Shown here: in pieces, positions 7,862 through 17,145 of the stretch
How the letters are laid out: each line of letters starts with the position of its first letter
How positions within the stretch are numbered: position 1 is the first letter of the stretch
Source: Acinetobacter sp.
GTDB lineage: Bacteria > Pseudomonadota > Gammaproteobacteria > Pseudomonadales > Moraxellaceae
Length of the DNA: 17,145 nt
Assembly: GCA_030523805.1 (NCBI GenBank)
Contig: JAUNHS010000028.1
Coordinates: forward strand, 1 to 17,145
Direction: 5' to 3'
The notes under the pieces: model-generated
What the model saw: only the letters and a program-made list of their open reading frames with translations
The model's database searches: none
What the model was told of the DNA's origin: nothing
Position numbers and translations under genes: made by a program

Positions 7862-8174
7862 AACGGATTATCCTAAGATGAGATTTAAAAAAATGATGAC
7901 TAAAAGGTACTACAAAATAACAATTTTGCACAGCAAAATAATGATAAGAAATAGACAACTGATGTGGAATGACAGGATCATAACCCGAACCACCCCAAGG
8001 ATGACAACGGCAAATCCTACACAACGACACATAAGAACCTTTCACAGCACCATAATGCTGTAGTGCTTCTAATGCATACTGAGAACACGTAGGAATGTAA
8101 CGACAACGAGGCCCAAGCAATGGACTAATCGCAATTTGATAAAACCGTATTAACCAACGTAAAATAAGCGTCAT
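7845..8174 (-). CDS. yidD: Membrane protein insertion efficiency factor YidD
   Basis: A small protein (109 residues from ATG 8174) linked to the YidC insertion pathway. The family core is intact: an amphipathic N-terminus ([18 protein letters not shown]), then [16 protein letters not shown], then [13 protein letters not shown], with the conserved cysteines. A TTG 12 bp upstream is also in frame, but ATG gives the usual family N-terminus. After the core there is a tail of about 40 residues, partly aromatic and basic, longer than in the shortest family members. It follows rnpA by 14 bp and overlaps yidC, in the classic rpmH-rnpA-yidD-yidC order. Confidence 0.93.
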   Translation of the reverse strand: MTLILRWLIRFYQIAISPLLGPRCRYIPTCSQYALEALQHYGAVKGSYVSLCRICRCHPWGGSGYDPVIPHQLSISYHYFAVQNCYFVVPFSHHFFKSHLRIIRYAKMG

Positions 8175-8188
8175 CAGGCTAAACAATT

Positions 8189-8575
8189 TTAAGATTGAGG
8201 CGTAGATGAAACAACTTTTTTCTTCGCTAAATATTGCAATCTAGCCCATGATGCATTTAACTGCTGGTGTAAATCATCATTAGAAAGCTGTTCTATCCCT
8301 AATTTAGGCATTAACACAATATCCAAAGCATAAGGATAATGTTTAAATAAACGAAAACTTTCTCGCGCAAGTCGTTTTACTCTATTTCGTTCATGAGCAC
8401 GACGCACTTTTTTCTTAGCAACGACCAAACCCAAACGAGATTGTGGTAAAGTTGTTAATTTTGCTAAACATAAAAAACCAGGCTGATGCACTTTTAATTG
8501 TGCATCATCAAATACATCTTTAAAGTCATTGGCACAATTTAAACGTAAATTTTTGCCAAAACCATAAAGTGTCAT
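8189..8575 (-). CDS. rnpA: Ribonuclease P protein component
   Basis: The 128-residue basic protein binds the RNase P RNA and helps process tRNA 5' leaders. The signature RNR motif is at residues 63-65 within [19 protein letters not shown]. The preceding [11 protein letters not shown] strand and the N-terminal [10 protein letters not shown] match the family. Length is typical. The start codon has only a weak ribosome-binding site (AAGG about 2 nt upstream), perhaps reflecting coupling to rpmH, whose stop lies 40 bp upstream. Confidence 0.97.
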   Translation of the reverse strand: MTLYGFGKNLRLNCANDFKDVFDDAQLKVHQPGFLCLAKLTTLPQSRLGLVVAKKKVRRAHERNRVKRLARESFRLFKHYPYALDIVLMPKLGIEQLSNDDLHQQLNASWARLQYLAKKKVVSSTPQS

Positions 8576-8615
8576 TGCCTTAGTCTTTTATATTTATATG
8601 TTTAAGAATAACATC

Positions 8616-8750
8616 TTAAACAGTTAAGCTGTGACGACCTTTAGCACGGCGACGAGCTAAAACTTGACGACCTGCTTTAGTAGCCATACGAGCACGGAAA
8701 CCGTGAGTACGTTTACGCTTTAATTCAGAAGGTTGAAATGTACGTTTCAT
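8616..8750 (-). CDS. rpmH: 50S ribosomal protein L34
   Basis: A complete 44-residue protein with the usual L34 sequence: it starts [18 protein letters not shown] and ends [12 protein letters not shown]. It binds 23S rRNA in the large subunit. It is the first gene of the rpmH-rnpA-yidD-yidC operon, reads away from dnaA, and has a strong promoter and a short leader of about 38 nt. GGA lies 9 nt before the ATG. Confidence 0.99.
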   Translation of the reverse strand: MKRTFQPSELKRKRTHGFRARMATKAGRQVLARRRAKGRHSLTV

Positions 8751-8763
8751 AACTAAAATTCCA

Positions 8764-8779
8764 AATAGTGAACACTATT
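8764..8779. promoter_or_regulatory. 16-bp dyad in the rpmH leader
   Basis: AATAGTG-AA-CACTATT is a perfect 7-bp inverted repeat with a 2-bp centre. It lies between the predicted rpmH transcription start (near 8788) and the rpmH start codon. The 2-nt centre is too tight for a stable RNA hairpin with the full stem, so an operator for a dimeric protein is an alternative. No function is known to me. Confidence 0.4.
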
Positions 8780-8794
8780 AAATTAAGATGGGTA

Positions 8795-8823
8795 ATTTTA
8801 TTGTTTATTTTTTAACATGTCAA
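8795..8823 (-). promoter_or_regulatory. Promoter of the rpmH operon
   Basis: On the minus strand, TTGACA (8823-8818) is followed after exactly 17 bp by TAAAAT (8800-8795). This is a near-perfect sigma-70 promoter pointing at rpmH 45 bp downstream. Confidence 0.8.
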
Positions 8824-8946
8824 TAAAAGTATGCTGAAAGATGTACCTTTTATCGTAATTGTCATGTCTATTGTTCATTTTAAAAGCATTTTTTATAGAT
8901 GAAATGATGCTTTGAGTGGTTAAACCATTTTTCACTTTGAATGATC

Positions 8947-8955
8947 TGTGAATAA
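8947..8955 (-). promoter_or_regulatory. DnaA box (TTATTCACA)
   Basis: Perfect match to TTATNCACA on the minus strand. It is paired with an opposing perfect box 8 bp away. Confidence 0.75.
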
Positions 8956-8963
8956 ATTTAAAA

Positions 8964-8972
8964 TTATCCACA
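8964..8972 (+). promoter_or_regulatory. DnaA box (TTATCCACA)
   Basis: Perfect consensus box on the plus strand, directly preceded by an AATTTAAA repeat (8955-8962). Confidence 0.85.
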
Positions 8973-9147
8973 ATTGCTAAATTTATAATATAATCTACAG
9001 TTACCATCTACAATATAGCAACTTAACTTAGTACTCACTTGGCATTTACTCATTTTTCCTTACTAAAATTAGCTATCACAAACATTATTCATTTAGTAAT
9101 GATACTTTTAAGCACTATACAAAGAATCAAATTTAAATTTTAATGAG

Positions 9148-9156
9148 TTATCCACA
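9148..9156 (+). promoter_or_regulatory. DnaA box (TTATCCACA)
   Basis: Perfect consensus box on the plus strand, flanked on both sides by AT-rich AATTTAAA-type repeats. Confidence 0.85.
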
Positions 9157-9329
9157 GTGTATTATATCTTTAAATTTAATTCTTTGAATTCGAATTTAAA
9201 ATTCTAAATTTATTAGTTTTGTGAGTAAGTAGCCATGTGAAGATATTTTTCAATCAAAAACAATTATTTAGATTGTGGGTAATTTTTGTAAAAACATAAC
9301 ATAAGCTGTGTATGAATGTGAGCTGGGAT

Positions 9330-9338
9330 ATATCCACA
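9330..9338 (+). promoter_or_regulatory. Probable DnaA box (ATATCCACA)
   Basis: One mismatch, at the first base, to TTATCCACA. It lies next to the most AT-rich block of the origin (9344-9381), where DnaA could nucleate unwinding or autoregulate dnaA. Confidence 0.55.
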
Positions 9339-9539
9339 GTCTAGAATTGAATTTATTTTCAATGAATTTAAATTTAAATTATAGCGTTTGGTTCGGCTTT
9401 GTATTAGAATAATCTCCCCTTGTTGCAATTTGAAGGTGTGAGCAGTTGCATTGAGGTGAGAGTTGTAGATTTTGAATTTAAAACGATAGAAATAAATTCA
9501 AATGTGCTTGTGTTTTTTAAATTTAAAGTAGAGGTTGCA

Positions 9540-10955
9540 ATGCTTTGGGAAAAATGTTTGGAACGCTTAAAAGAAGTGTATTCTGATAATAATTTATTTG
9601 CAATGTGGATTAAACCATTAAAAGCACAAGAAGAAGCAGGTCGGTTAAAAATTTGTGCTGCCAATATGCATTGGTGCAATAAGGTTAAGGCAGAATATTA
9701 TGATGCAATCGCTGCGGCGGTTGAGCAGGTTTCTGAAGGTCGTATTATGCCTGATCAAATTGATATTGTGGTTGATAGTTTGCCAGGTAATTCAGTGTTA
9801 AGTGCAGAAGAAAAAGAACAACAACCTGCAACGACCCTTGGTGCTTTGGAAACTGATAAATCTACTCAAAATACGCAATCTTCTAAAAAAACTAAAAAGC
9901 CAAACGCTGCTAAAAATACTAATAGCGTACCTAATCAGAGGGAATTAGATGAAAATTTTACCTTTTCACTATTTGTTGAGGGGGTGTCAAACAGGTTAGC
10001 CGCACAGACGTGCCGTGATGTGTTGATTAAATTAGGTCATGCTCAGCACAATCCTTTGGTGTTATATGGTGCGACAGGTTTAGGGAAAACGCACTTAATG
10101 CAAGCTGTGGGGAATGCATTATTAAAAAGTCGGCCACAAGCGAGCGTGGCATTTATTACTGCAGAAGATTTTGTGCGTGGTTATAGTATAGCAGTGCAAA
10201 ATCAACAAATGGAAGAATTTAAAGAAGCCTATCGTTCATTAGATTTGTTGATGATTGATGATATTCACTTGCTGCGTGGTGAAAAGAGTATGCTGGAGTT
10301 TTTCTATACGCTCAATCATTTACTAGATCAAGCACGACAAGTAATTTTTACTTCTGATCGTTATCCAAAAGAATTAACAAGTTTAGATGATCGTTTGATT
10401 TCTCGTTTATCTTGGGGCTTAGCGGTTGAAATTGAGCCGCCAGATTTGGATACACGAATTAATATTTTGCAGCATAAAGCTGAAAATCGTGGTGTAGATT
10501 TGCCACGCAATTGTGCATTATTTATTGCACAGCAAGTGGTGGCGAATGTGCGAGAGCTGGAAGGGGCTTTAAATAAAGTCATTGCTTTGTCTGAATTTAG
10601 ACTTCAAGCCATTGATATGGACATGGTGAGAGAAGCATTAAAGCATTTGATTTCTTTAAGAACGAAAGCAATGAGTGCGGAAAATATTCAAAAAGTGGTT
10701 GGAGAATATTTCCGTATTTCAGTGAAAGATTTAACAGGTAAATCACGAGCGAGAAATCTTGCACGACCACGTCAAATTGCGATGGCTTTAACCCGTGAAT
10801 TGACAGGGGATAGTTATCCTGATATTGGTAAGGCATTTGGTGGTCGTGATCATAGTACAGTGATGCATGCTTGTGAAAAAGTAAATGAATTGAAGGAATC
10901 TGATGTCAGTTTTGAAGCTGATTACAAGGAATTATTGAAATTTTTACAACATTAA
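9540..10955 (+). CDS. dnaA: Chromosomal replication initiator DnaA
   Basis: The 471-residue AAA+ initiator binds DnaA boxes and melts oriC. Domain I (1-80) starts MLWEKCLERLKEVYSDNNLF. A polar linker rich in Lys, Gln and Thr spans about 85-135. The AAA+ domain carries Walker A GATGLGKTH (177-185; most relatives have Pro rather than Ala at 178), Walker B LLMIDD (236-241) and the sensor or finger Arg in SRLSWG (near 289). Domain IV holds the DNA-binding signature GGRDHSTVMHA (434-444). ATG 9540 has AGAGG (9530-9534) at 5 nt and gives the family N-terminus. The frame is open 40 codons further upstream, but that part lies in origin sequence. It is the first gene of the dnaA-dnaN-recF-gyrB series. 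Confidence 0.98.
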   Translation: MLWEKCLERLKEVYSDNNLFAMWIKPLKAQEEAGRLKICAANMHWCNKVKAEYYDAIAAAVEQVSEGRIMPDQIDIVVDSLPGNSVLSAEEKEQQPATTLGALETDKSTQNTQSSKKTKKPNAAKNTNSVPNQRELDENFTFSLFVEGVSNRLAAQTCRDVLIKLGHAQHNPLVLYGATGLGKTHLMQAVGNALLKSRPQASVAFITAEDFVRGYSIAVQNQQMEEFKEAYRSLDLLMIDDIHLLRGEKSMLEFFYTLNHLLDQARQVIFTSDRYPKELTSLDDRLISRLSWGLAVEIEPPDLDTRINILQHKAENRGVDLPRNCALFIAQQVVANVRELEGALNKVIALSEFRLQAIDMDMVREALKHLISLRTKAMSAENIQKVVGEYFRISVKDLTGKSRARNLARPRQIAMALTRELTGDSYPDIGKAFGGRDHSTVMHACEKVNELKESDVSFEADYKELLKFLQH

Positions 10956-10980
10956 TGGCGAGAAATTGTTGCTAAAGTTA

Positions 10981-11009
10981 TTTAGATTGTCGGCTGAGTT
11001 TGCTATACT
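10981..11009 (+). promoter_or_regulatory. Possible internal promoter for dnaN
   Basis: TTTAGA (10981-10986), a 17-bp spacer and TATACT (11004-11009) with an extended -10 TGC just before it. It lies in the 113-bp dnaA-dnaN gap, about 60 bp before the dnaN start. The -35 is weak. Confidence 0.5.
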
Positions 11010-11068
11010 TTTGCGTGTAGATTTTGTAGAATGCCAATTTAAATCAATTGTTTGTTAGGGTGAATGCC

Positions 11069-12217
11069 GTGCGTCTAAAAATTGTCAAAGAAAGTTTGTT
11101 AAATGTACTTACTCATGTTGGGGGCGTTGTTGAGCGTCGTCATACCATTAATATTCTTTCTAATGTCAAAATTCAAGCAACACCACAACAGTTGATTGTT
11201 ACAGGTTCGGATTTAGAAGTAGAATTGGTAGCGACTGCAGAATTGGCAGAAGGTGCGTGTTTACAAACAGGTGTTTGCACAGTGCCTGCACGCAAATTAA
11301 TGGATATTTGTAAATCTTTGCCGAATGCGTCAATCATTGATTTGCGTATCACGGAAGATCAACGTTGCATTCTGACGTCTGGTAATAGTAAATTTGTACT
11401 TGGTACATTGCGTGCGGAAGAATATCCATTGCTTACCACAGAGCAAGTAAAAGGGAAGGAAGTTCACGTTGCTCCAAGTGAATTAAAGCGTTTATTTGAA
11501 AAGACAGCATTTGCTATGGCAGTGCAAGATGTACGTTTTTATTTAACAGGTACATTGCTAGAAATTGAACAAAATCAATTGCGTGCAGTAACGACTGATG
11601 GACATCGTTTGGCATTGTGTGAAACAACGGCAACGTCTAATGTGGAACAGGCAGTACAAGCGATTATTCCACGCAAAGCAGTCGCTGAATTACAACGCTT
11701 ATTAACGGCTGATGATACAACATTGACTTTGACGATTGGACAAGAATTATTGCACGTTAATCTAAAAGTGCCTGCAAAAGATAAGGAACAAGCAGATATT
11801 GAAGTGCGTTTTACTACCAAATTAATTAATGGTAAATTCCCTGATTATCGTCGTGTTATTCCACGTGATGGCGATAAGCAAGTGATTATTAATCATGCAA
11901 CATTACGTCAAGCATTGCAACGTGTCATCATTTTAAGTAATGAAAAATTGCATGGCGTTTATTTGAAATTTGAACAAGATGGTTTGCAATTGCGTGCAAA
12001 CAATCCAGAGCAAGATGAAGCTGTAGAAGATTTAGCGATTCAATATACACATGAAAATTTAGAAATGTCATTTAATGCCTTGTATTTATTACATATTATT
12101 GATGTATTAGATGGCGACAATATTCGTTTGACCATGCAAGAAACAAACGCAGCAGCATTGGTACAAGATCCAGATAGCACCAGCCAAACCTATGTTGTTA
12201 TGCCGATGCGTAACTAA
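11069..12217 (+). CDS. dnaN: DNA polymerase III beta sliding clamp
   Basis: The 382-residue processivity clamp forms a ring dimer around DNA and binds replication and repair partners. The N-terminus MRLKIVKESLLNVLTHVGGV and the C-terminal VMPMRN are typical, as is the length. The GTG start at 11069 is chosen because AGGG (11057-11060) sits 8 nt upstream and the family N-terminus begins here. An in-frame TTG at 11048 adds seven non-conserved residues and lacks this spacing. recF follows after 15 bp. Confidence 0.97.
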   Translation: MRLKIVKESLLNVLTHVGGVVERRHTINILSNVKIQATPQQLIVTGSDLEVELVATAELAEGACLQTGVCTVPARKLMDICKSLPNASIIDLRITEDQRCILTSGNSKFVLGTLRAEEYPLLTTEQVKGKEVHVAPSELKRLFEKTAFAMAVQDVRFYLTGTLLEIEQNQLRAVTTDGHRLALCETTATSNVEQAVQAIIPRKAVAELQRLLTADDTTLTLTIGQELLHVNLKVPAKDKEQADIEVRFTTKLINGKFPDYRRVIPRDGDKQVIINHATLRQALQRVIILSNEKLHGVYLKFEQDGLQLRANNPEQDEAVEDLAIQYTHENLEMSFNALYLLHIIDVLDGDNIRLTMQETNAAALVQDPDSTSQTYVVMPMRN

Positions 12218-12232
12218 AGTAGAGCAATACTT

Positions 12233-13330
12233 GTGCAACTGACTCGCTTAAGCATTGAACGTGTTAGGAATTTAAAAACGGTTGTAATTCAAGATTTACA
12301 ACCGTTTAATGTTTTTTATGGCGAAAATGGTTCGGGTAAAACGTCATTACTAGAAGCAATTCATCTATTGGCGACAGGGCGTTCATTTCGCACGCATTTG
12401 CCTAAATTGTATATTCAAAACCAAGCCAGTAATGCTTTAGTTTTTGCTCAAACCGCACAGCAAGATAAAATTGGTATTCAAAAGCAACAAACAGGCGAGC
12501 AACTCATTCGTGTCAATGGCGATAGTGTGGCAACGCAAGCACAGTTAGCACGCATGATTCCCGTACAAGTGATTGAACCACAAAGTACTGATATTATTGA
12601 TCATGGCTCTAAACCACGGCGACAAATGTTAGATTGGCTGATGTTCCATGTGGAACAATCCTTTTATCTTACATGGCAACAGTATGGGCGAGCATTGCAG
12701 CAACGCAATAGTTTATTGAAAACACAGCGAAATTTAACCTTGCAACAGCTTGAGCCATGGAATAAATTGTTAGTTAATTATGGCGAAGCTTTGCATCAAC
12801 AGCGAAGTGTGATGATTGATGAGTGGCAGTTGATTTTGCAGCAATATTTGCAGCTACTATTGCCAGATGTCAGTATTCAGATGACTTATCACGCAGGATT
12901 TCATCATGAATTGGGTTTGGAACATGATTTAATCTATTATCATCAGAAAGATTGCGAACGACGAAATACGGAATACGGCCCCCATCGTGCTGATTTGAAG
13001 TTTCGTACGCCATTGGGCGATGCTGATGAAGTTTTGTCTCGTGGGCAAAAGAAAATGTTGATGATTGCATTAAAATTGTCGCAAATTGCAATGTTGCATT
13101 CAAGAAATCGTGAAACTGTGGTATTATTAGACGATTTAACAGCAGAGTTAGATGCACAGGCTCAGCAACGTTTGTTGGAGCAGTTGGCGACTTTGGGTAG
13201 TCAAGTTTTTATTACTGCTTTGGAGCATCAAGCCATTGAGCGATATTTGCAACAGTTGCAGGTAAATTATCAATTATTTCACGTTCAACAGGGCGACATT
13301 GGCTTGGTTGAACCATCTGTGAGCATTTAA
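12233..13330 (+). CDS. recF: DNA replication and repair protein RecF
   Basis: The 365-residue SMC-like ATPase loads RecA at gapped DNA together with RecO and RecR. Walker [10 protein letters not shown] is at residues 30-38, the ABC-type signature LSRGQKKML at about 268-276, and Walker [13 protein letters not shown] at about 296-307. Length is normal. The GTG start has AGAG (12221-12224) 8 nt upstream. Codons for MFHVEQ (137-142) overlap a parS-like site. gyrB starts 26 bp after the stop. Confidence 0.97.
   Translation: MQLTRLSIERVRNLKTVVIQDLQPFNVFYGENGSGKTSLLEAIHLLATGRSFRTHLPKLYIQNQASNALVFAQTAQQDKIGIQKQQTGEQLIRVNGDSVATQAQLARMIPVQVIEPQSTDIIDHGSKPRRQMLDWLMFHVEQSFYLTWQQYGRALQQRNSLLKTQRNLTLQQLEPWNKLLVNYGEALHQQRSVMIDEWQLILQQYLQLLLPDVSIQMTYHAGFHHELGLEHDLIYYHQKDCERRNTEYGPHRADLKFRTPLGDADEVLSRGQKKMLMIALKLSQIAMLHSRNRETVVLLDDLTAELDAQAQQRLLEQLATLGSQVFITALEHQAIERYLQQLQVNYQLFHVQQGDIGLVEPSVSI
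12642..12657 (+). promoter_or_regulatory. parS: parS-like site 1, inside recF
   Basis: TGTTCCATGTGGAACA has 7-bp arms TGTTCCA/TGGAACA. It differs from the palindromic parS core TGTTCCACGTGGAACA only at one central base. Two more exact copies lie within 3.3 kb in the same orientation. ParB binding is inferred. Confidence 0.7.
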
Positions 13331-13347
13331 GCCTTACATTTTATTAG

Positions 13348-15813
<2,466 letters not shown>

Positions 15814-15829
15814 CGCATAACTTATTGAT

Positions 15830-15866
15830 AAAAAGCCAAAATTTAGCGATGGATTTTGGCTTTTTT
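15830..15866 (+). terminator. Terminator after gyrB
   Basis: A 13-bp stem (15830-15842 with 15853-15865, core AAGCCAAAAT/ATTTTGGCTT) and a 10-nt loop end in a T6 run. It starts 16 bp after the gyrB stop. It is an intrinsic terminator for the dnaA-dnaN-recF-gyrB direction. Confidence 0.85.
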
Positions 15867-15890
15867 GTTAGATTTACATTGATATAGCGA

Positions 15891-15906
15891 TGTTCCATGT
15901 GGAACA
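15891..15906 (+). promoter_or_regulatory. parS: parS-like site 3, between gyrB and yheS
   Basis: Third exact copy of TGTTCCATGTGGAACA, this time non-coding, 17 bp before the ABC-F start codon. Because it is not constrained by a protein, it is the strongest evidence that the DNA sequence itself is selected. It may also overlap the promoter or leader of the following gene. Confidence 0.75.
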
Positions 15907-15923
15907 TATTAGTAGAGACGAAC

Positions 15924-17145
15924 ATGATTCAATTACAACATTTAACGTTGCGTCGTGGGGCAAATGTTTTATTTAAAGATGCAACGATGCAAATTCACCC
16001 AAAATGGAAAGTGGGTTTAACAGGCGTAAATGGTGCAGGCAAATCGTCATTATTTGCGGCATTATTGGGCAATTTAACGCCTGATGTGGGAGATTTGAGC
16101 CGCCCACAACAATGGACAGTGGCACACATGGCACAGGAAATTGAAGCATTAGATGTTTCTGCTTTGGATTTTGTGCTGGCTGGCGATGAAGAATATTGGC
16201 ATATTCAACAGCAATTACAGCATGGTACACAGTTGGCTGATGATGAATTGGCACGTTTGCATGGTCGTTTTGATGAAATTCAAGGTTATACTGCCATCGC
16301 AAAAGCATCGCAATTATTGGCGGGTTTAGGGTTTGCACATCAGCAAATGCAAAATACGGTCAAAAGTTTTTCTGGTGGCTGGCGTATGCGATTGAATTTG
16401 GCTCGTACGTTGATGAGCCGTTCAGATTTATTGTTATTAGATGAACCGACCAACCATTTAGATTTAGATGCGATTTTATGGTTAGAAGATTGGTTAAATA
16501 GTTACCAAGGGACGTTGATTTTAATTTCCCATGATCGTGATTTTTTAGATGCTGTAACCGACCATATTTTGCATATAGAGCATGAAGTTTTAACGCTTTA
16601 TACAGGGAATTATTCAGCATTTGAGTTGATGCGTAGTGAGCGTTTGGCACAGCAACAACAAGCGTATGAAAAACAGCAACAAACCAAAGCACATTTGCAA
16701 AAGTTTATTGACCGATTTAAGGCAAAAGCGACCAAAGCACGGCAGGCACAAAGTCGTATTAAGCAATTGGAGCGTATGCAGCAACTAGCTCCTGCACACG
16801 TGGATACACCATTTAGTTTCCATTTTCGTGAACCAAGTAAAATGAGTTCACCTTTATTGTTACTAGACCAAGTGAGTATTGGTTATAGTGCAACACAAAT
16901 GATTGCTAGCAAAGTCAATTTGCAAATTACTCCGAATACTCGCTTAGGTTTATTGGGCATGAATGGTGCAGGTAAATCCACATTGATTAAAACATTGGTG
17001 GGTGATTTGCCGATATTGGCAGGCGAGCGTAAAGCATCGGAATTGCTCAATATTGGCTACTTTGCACAGCATCAAATGGATGCTTTAGACGACCAAGCCA
17101 GCCCGATGTTGCAATTGGCACGCATCGCTGAACCAATGGTGAGTG
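15924..17145 (+). CDS. yheS: ABC-F family ATPase, YheS type (partial, runs off the window)
   Basis: The first 407 codons of a soluble twin-ABC ATPase of the ABC-F class, proteins that act on ribosomes rather than as transporters. Cassette 1 has Walker A GVNGAGKS (34-41), signature SGGWRMRLN (from 150) and Walker B with LLLLDEPTNHLD (Asp 173). The inter-domain linker contains FIDRFKAKATKARQAQSRI, which closely resembles the E. coli YheS linker and is the reason for this subfamily call. Cassette 2 begins with Walker A GMNGAGKS (345-352) and the GYFAQHQMDAL segment. The second signature and Walker B lie beyond the window. Full YheS proteins are about 640 residues. AGAG (15914-15917) precedes the ATG by 6 nt. 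Confidence 0.93.
   Translation, partial: MIQLQHLTLRRGANVLFKDATMQIHPKWKVGLTGVNGAGKSSLFAALLGNLTPDVGDLSRPQQWTVAHMAQEIEALDVSALDFVLAGDEEYWHIQQQLQHGTQLADDELARLHGRFDEIQGYTAIAKASQLLAGLGFAHQQMQNTVKSFSGGWRMRLNLARTLMSRSDLLLLDEPTNHLDLDAILWLEDWLNSYQGTLILISHDRDFLDAVTDHILHIEHEVLTLYTGNYSAFELMRSERLAQQQQAYEKQQQTKAHLQKFIDRFKAKATKARQAQSRIKQLERMQQLAPAHVDTPFSFHFREPSKMSSPLLLLDQVSIGYSATQMIASKVNLQITPNTRLGLLGMNGAGKSTLIKTLVGDLPILAGERKASELLNIGYFAQHQMDALDDQASPMLQLARIAEPMVS

Larger units (their letters stand above)
8955..9527. repeat. Dispersed AATTTAAA repeats across oriC
   Basis: The 8-mer AATTTAAA, or its complement, occurs at 8955-8962, 9130-9137, 9169-9176 (-), 9193-9200, 9365-9372, 9371-9378, 9475-9482 and 9520-9527. 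The two at 9365-9378 overlap as GAATTTAAATTTAAATTA. High AT content makes chance copies likely, but the density is high. Confidence 0.5.
8824..9539. other. oriC: Chromosomal replication origin (oriC) between rpmH and dnaA
   Basis: This AT-rich stretch of about 700 bp has no convincing gene. It lies between divergent rpmH and dnaA, the usual oriC position in Pseudomonas and Acinetobacter relatives. It contains perfect TTATNCACA boxes at 8947-8955 (-), 8964-8972 (+) and 9148-9156 (+). One-mismatch boxes lie at 9220-9228 (-, TTACTCACA), 9274-9282 (-, TTACCCACA), 9307-9315 (-, TCATACACA) and 9330-9338 (+, ATATCCACA). AT-rich blocks with a repeated AATTTAAA core could serve as the unwinding element, most obviously at 9344-9381. 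The extent of the functional origin is inferred. Confidence 0.85.

Noticed and set aside
8798..9007. 69-residue reading frame on the minus strand upstream of rpmH
   Set aside because: It overlaps the rpmH promoter and two perfect DnaA boxes and has no recognisable protein features.
9388..9410. dnaA promoter candidate TTGGTT ... TAGAAT
   Set aside because: The spacing is only 11 bp, and no other convincing -35/-10 pair was found in the dnaA leader.
9420..9539. 40-codon upstream extension of the dnaA reading frame
   Set aside because: It lies in AT-rich origin sequence, contains an AATTTAAA repeat and has no family similarity. ATG 9540 has a ribosome-binding site and gives the standard DnaA N-terminus.
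15973..16692. Two minus-strand frames opposite the ABC-F gene
   Set aside because: The plus strand here encodes an unmistakable ABC-F protein with Walker and signature motifs, so these are shadows.

Overview
The window comes from a low-GC member of the Moraxellaceae (Gammaproteobacteria), Acinetobacter-like or a close relative. This is judged from the sequences of GyrB, YidC, DnaA and DnaN and from the rpmH|dnaA gene order around the replication origin. It is the origin region of the chromosome, joined on its left to an accessory cassette of three large dynamin-like GTPases.

Left part (about 1-6130, + strand): three consecutive, co-directional genes encode dynamin-like GTPases of 568, 738 and about 623 residues. 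They differ in architecture. The first has a C-terminal hydrophobic segment and coiled coil. The second has a long charged insertion inside its G domain. The third has a long N-terminal coiled coil ahead of its G domain. Gaps of about 80 and 97 bp separate them, and each gap holds an inverted repeat. A poor -35/perfect -10 promoter with a T10 tract in its spacer lies upstream, and a G9 tract lies near the 3' end of the third gene. A perfect bidirectional terminator separates the cassette from the convergent yidC. The cassette resembles the Leo/Eleos class of multi-dynamin systems (membrane-remodelling GTPases tied to vesiculation or phage defence). I assign this by architecture, not by alignment.

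Middle part (6152-8750, - strand): the conserved operon rpmH-rnpA-yidD-yidC encodes ribosomal protein L34, the RNase P protein, the membrane-insertion factor YidD and the insertase YidC. A near-consensus promoter (TTGACA-17-TAAAAT) precedes rpmH. The gene usually next in this cluster, mnmE, is absent from its expected place after yidC, which is where the dynamin cassette ends.

Origin (about 8751-9539): an AT-rich, gene-free stretch with at least three perfect DnaA boxes (TTATNCACA), several near matches and a repeated AATTTAAA core. This is oriC by position and content.

Right part (9540-17145, + strand): dnaA-dnaN-recF-gyrB encode the initiator, the sliding clamp, a recombination mediator and the gyrase ATPase subunit. 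A terminator follows, then an incomplete ABC-F gene of the YheS type that runs off the window. Three identical copies of TGTTCCATGTGGAACA, one base from the classic palindromic parS core, lie in recF, in gyrB and just upstream of the ABC-F gene. They are probably ParB-loading sites for chromosome segregation.
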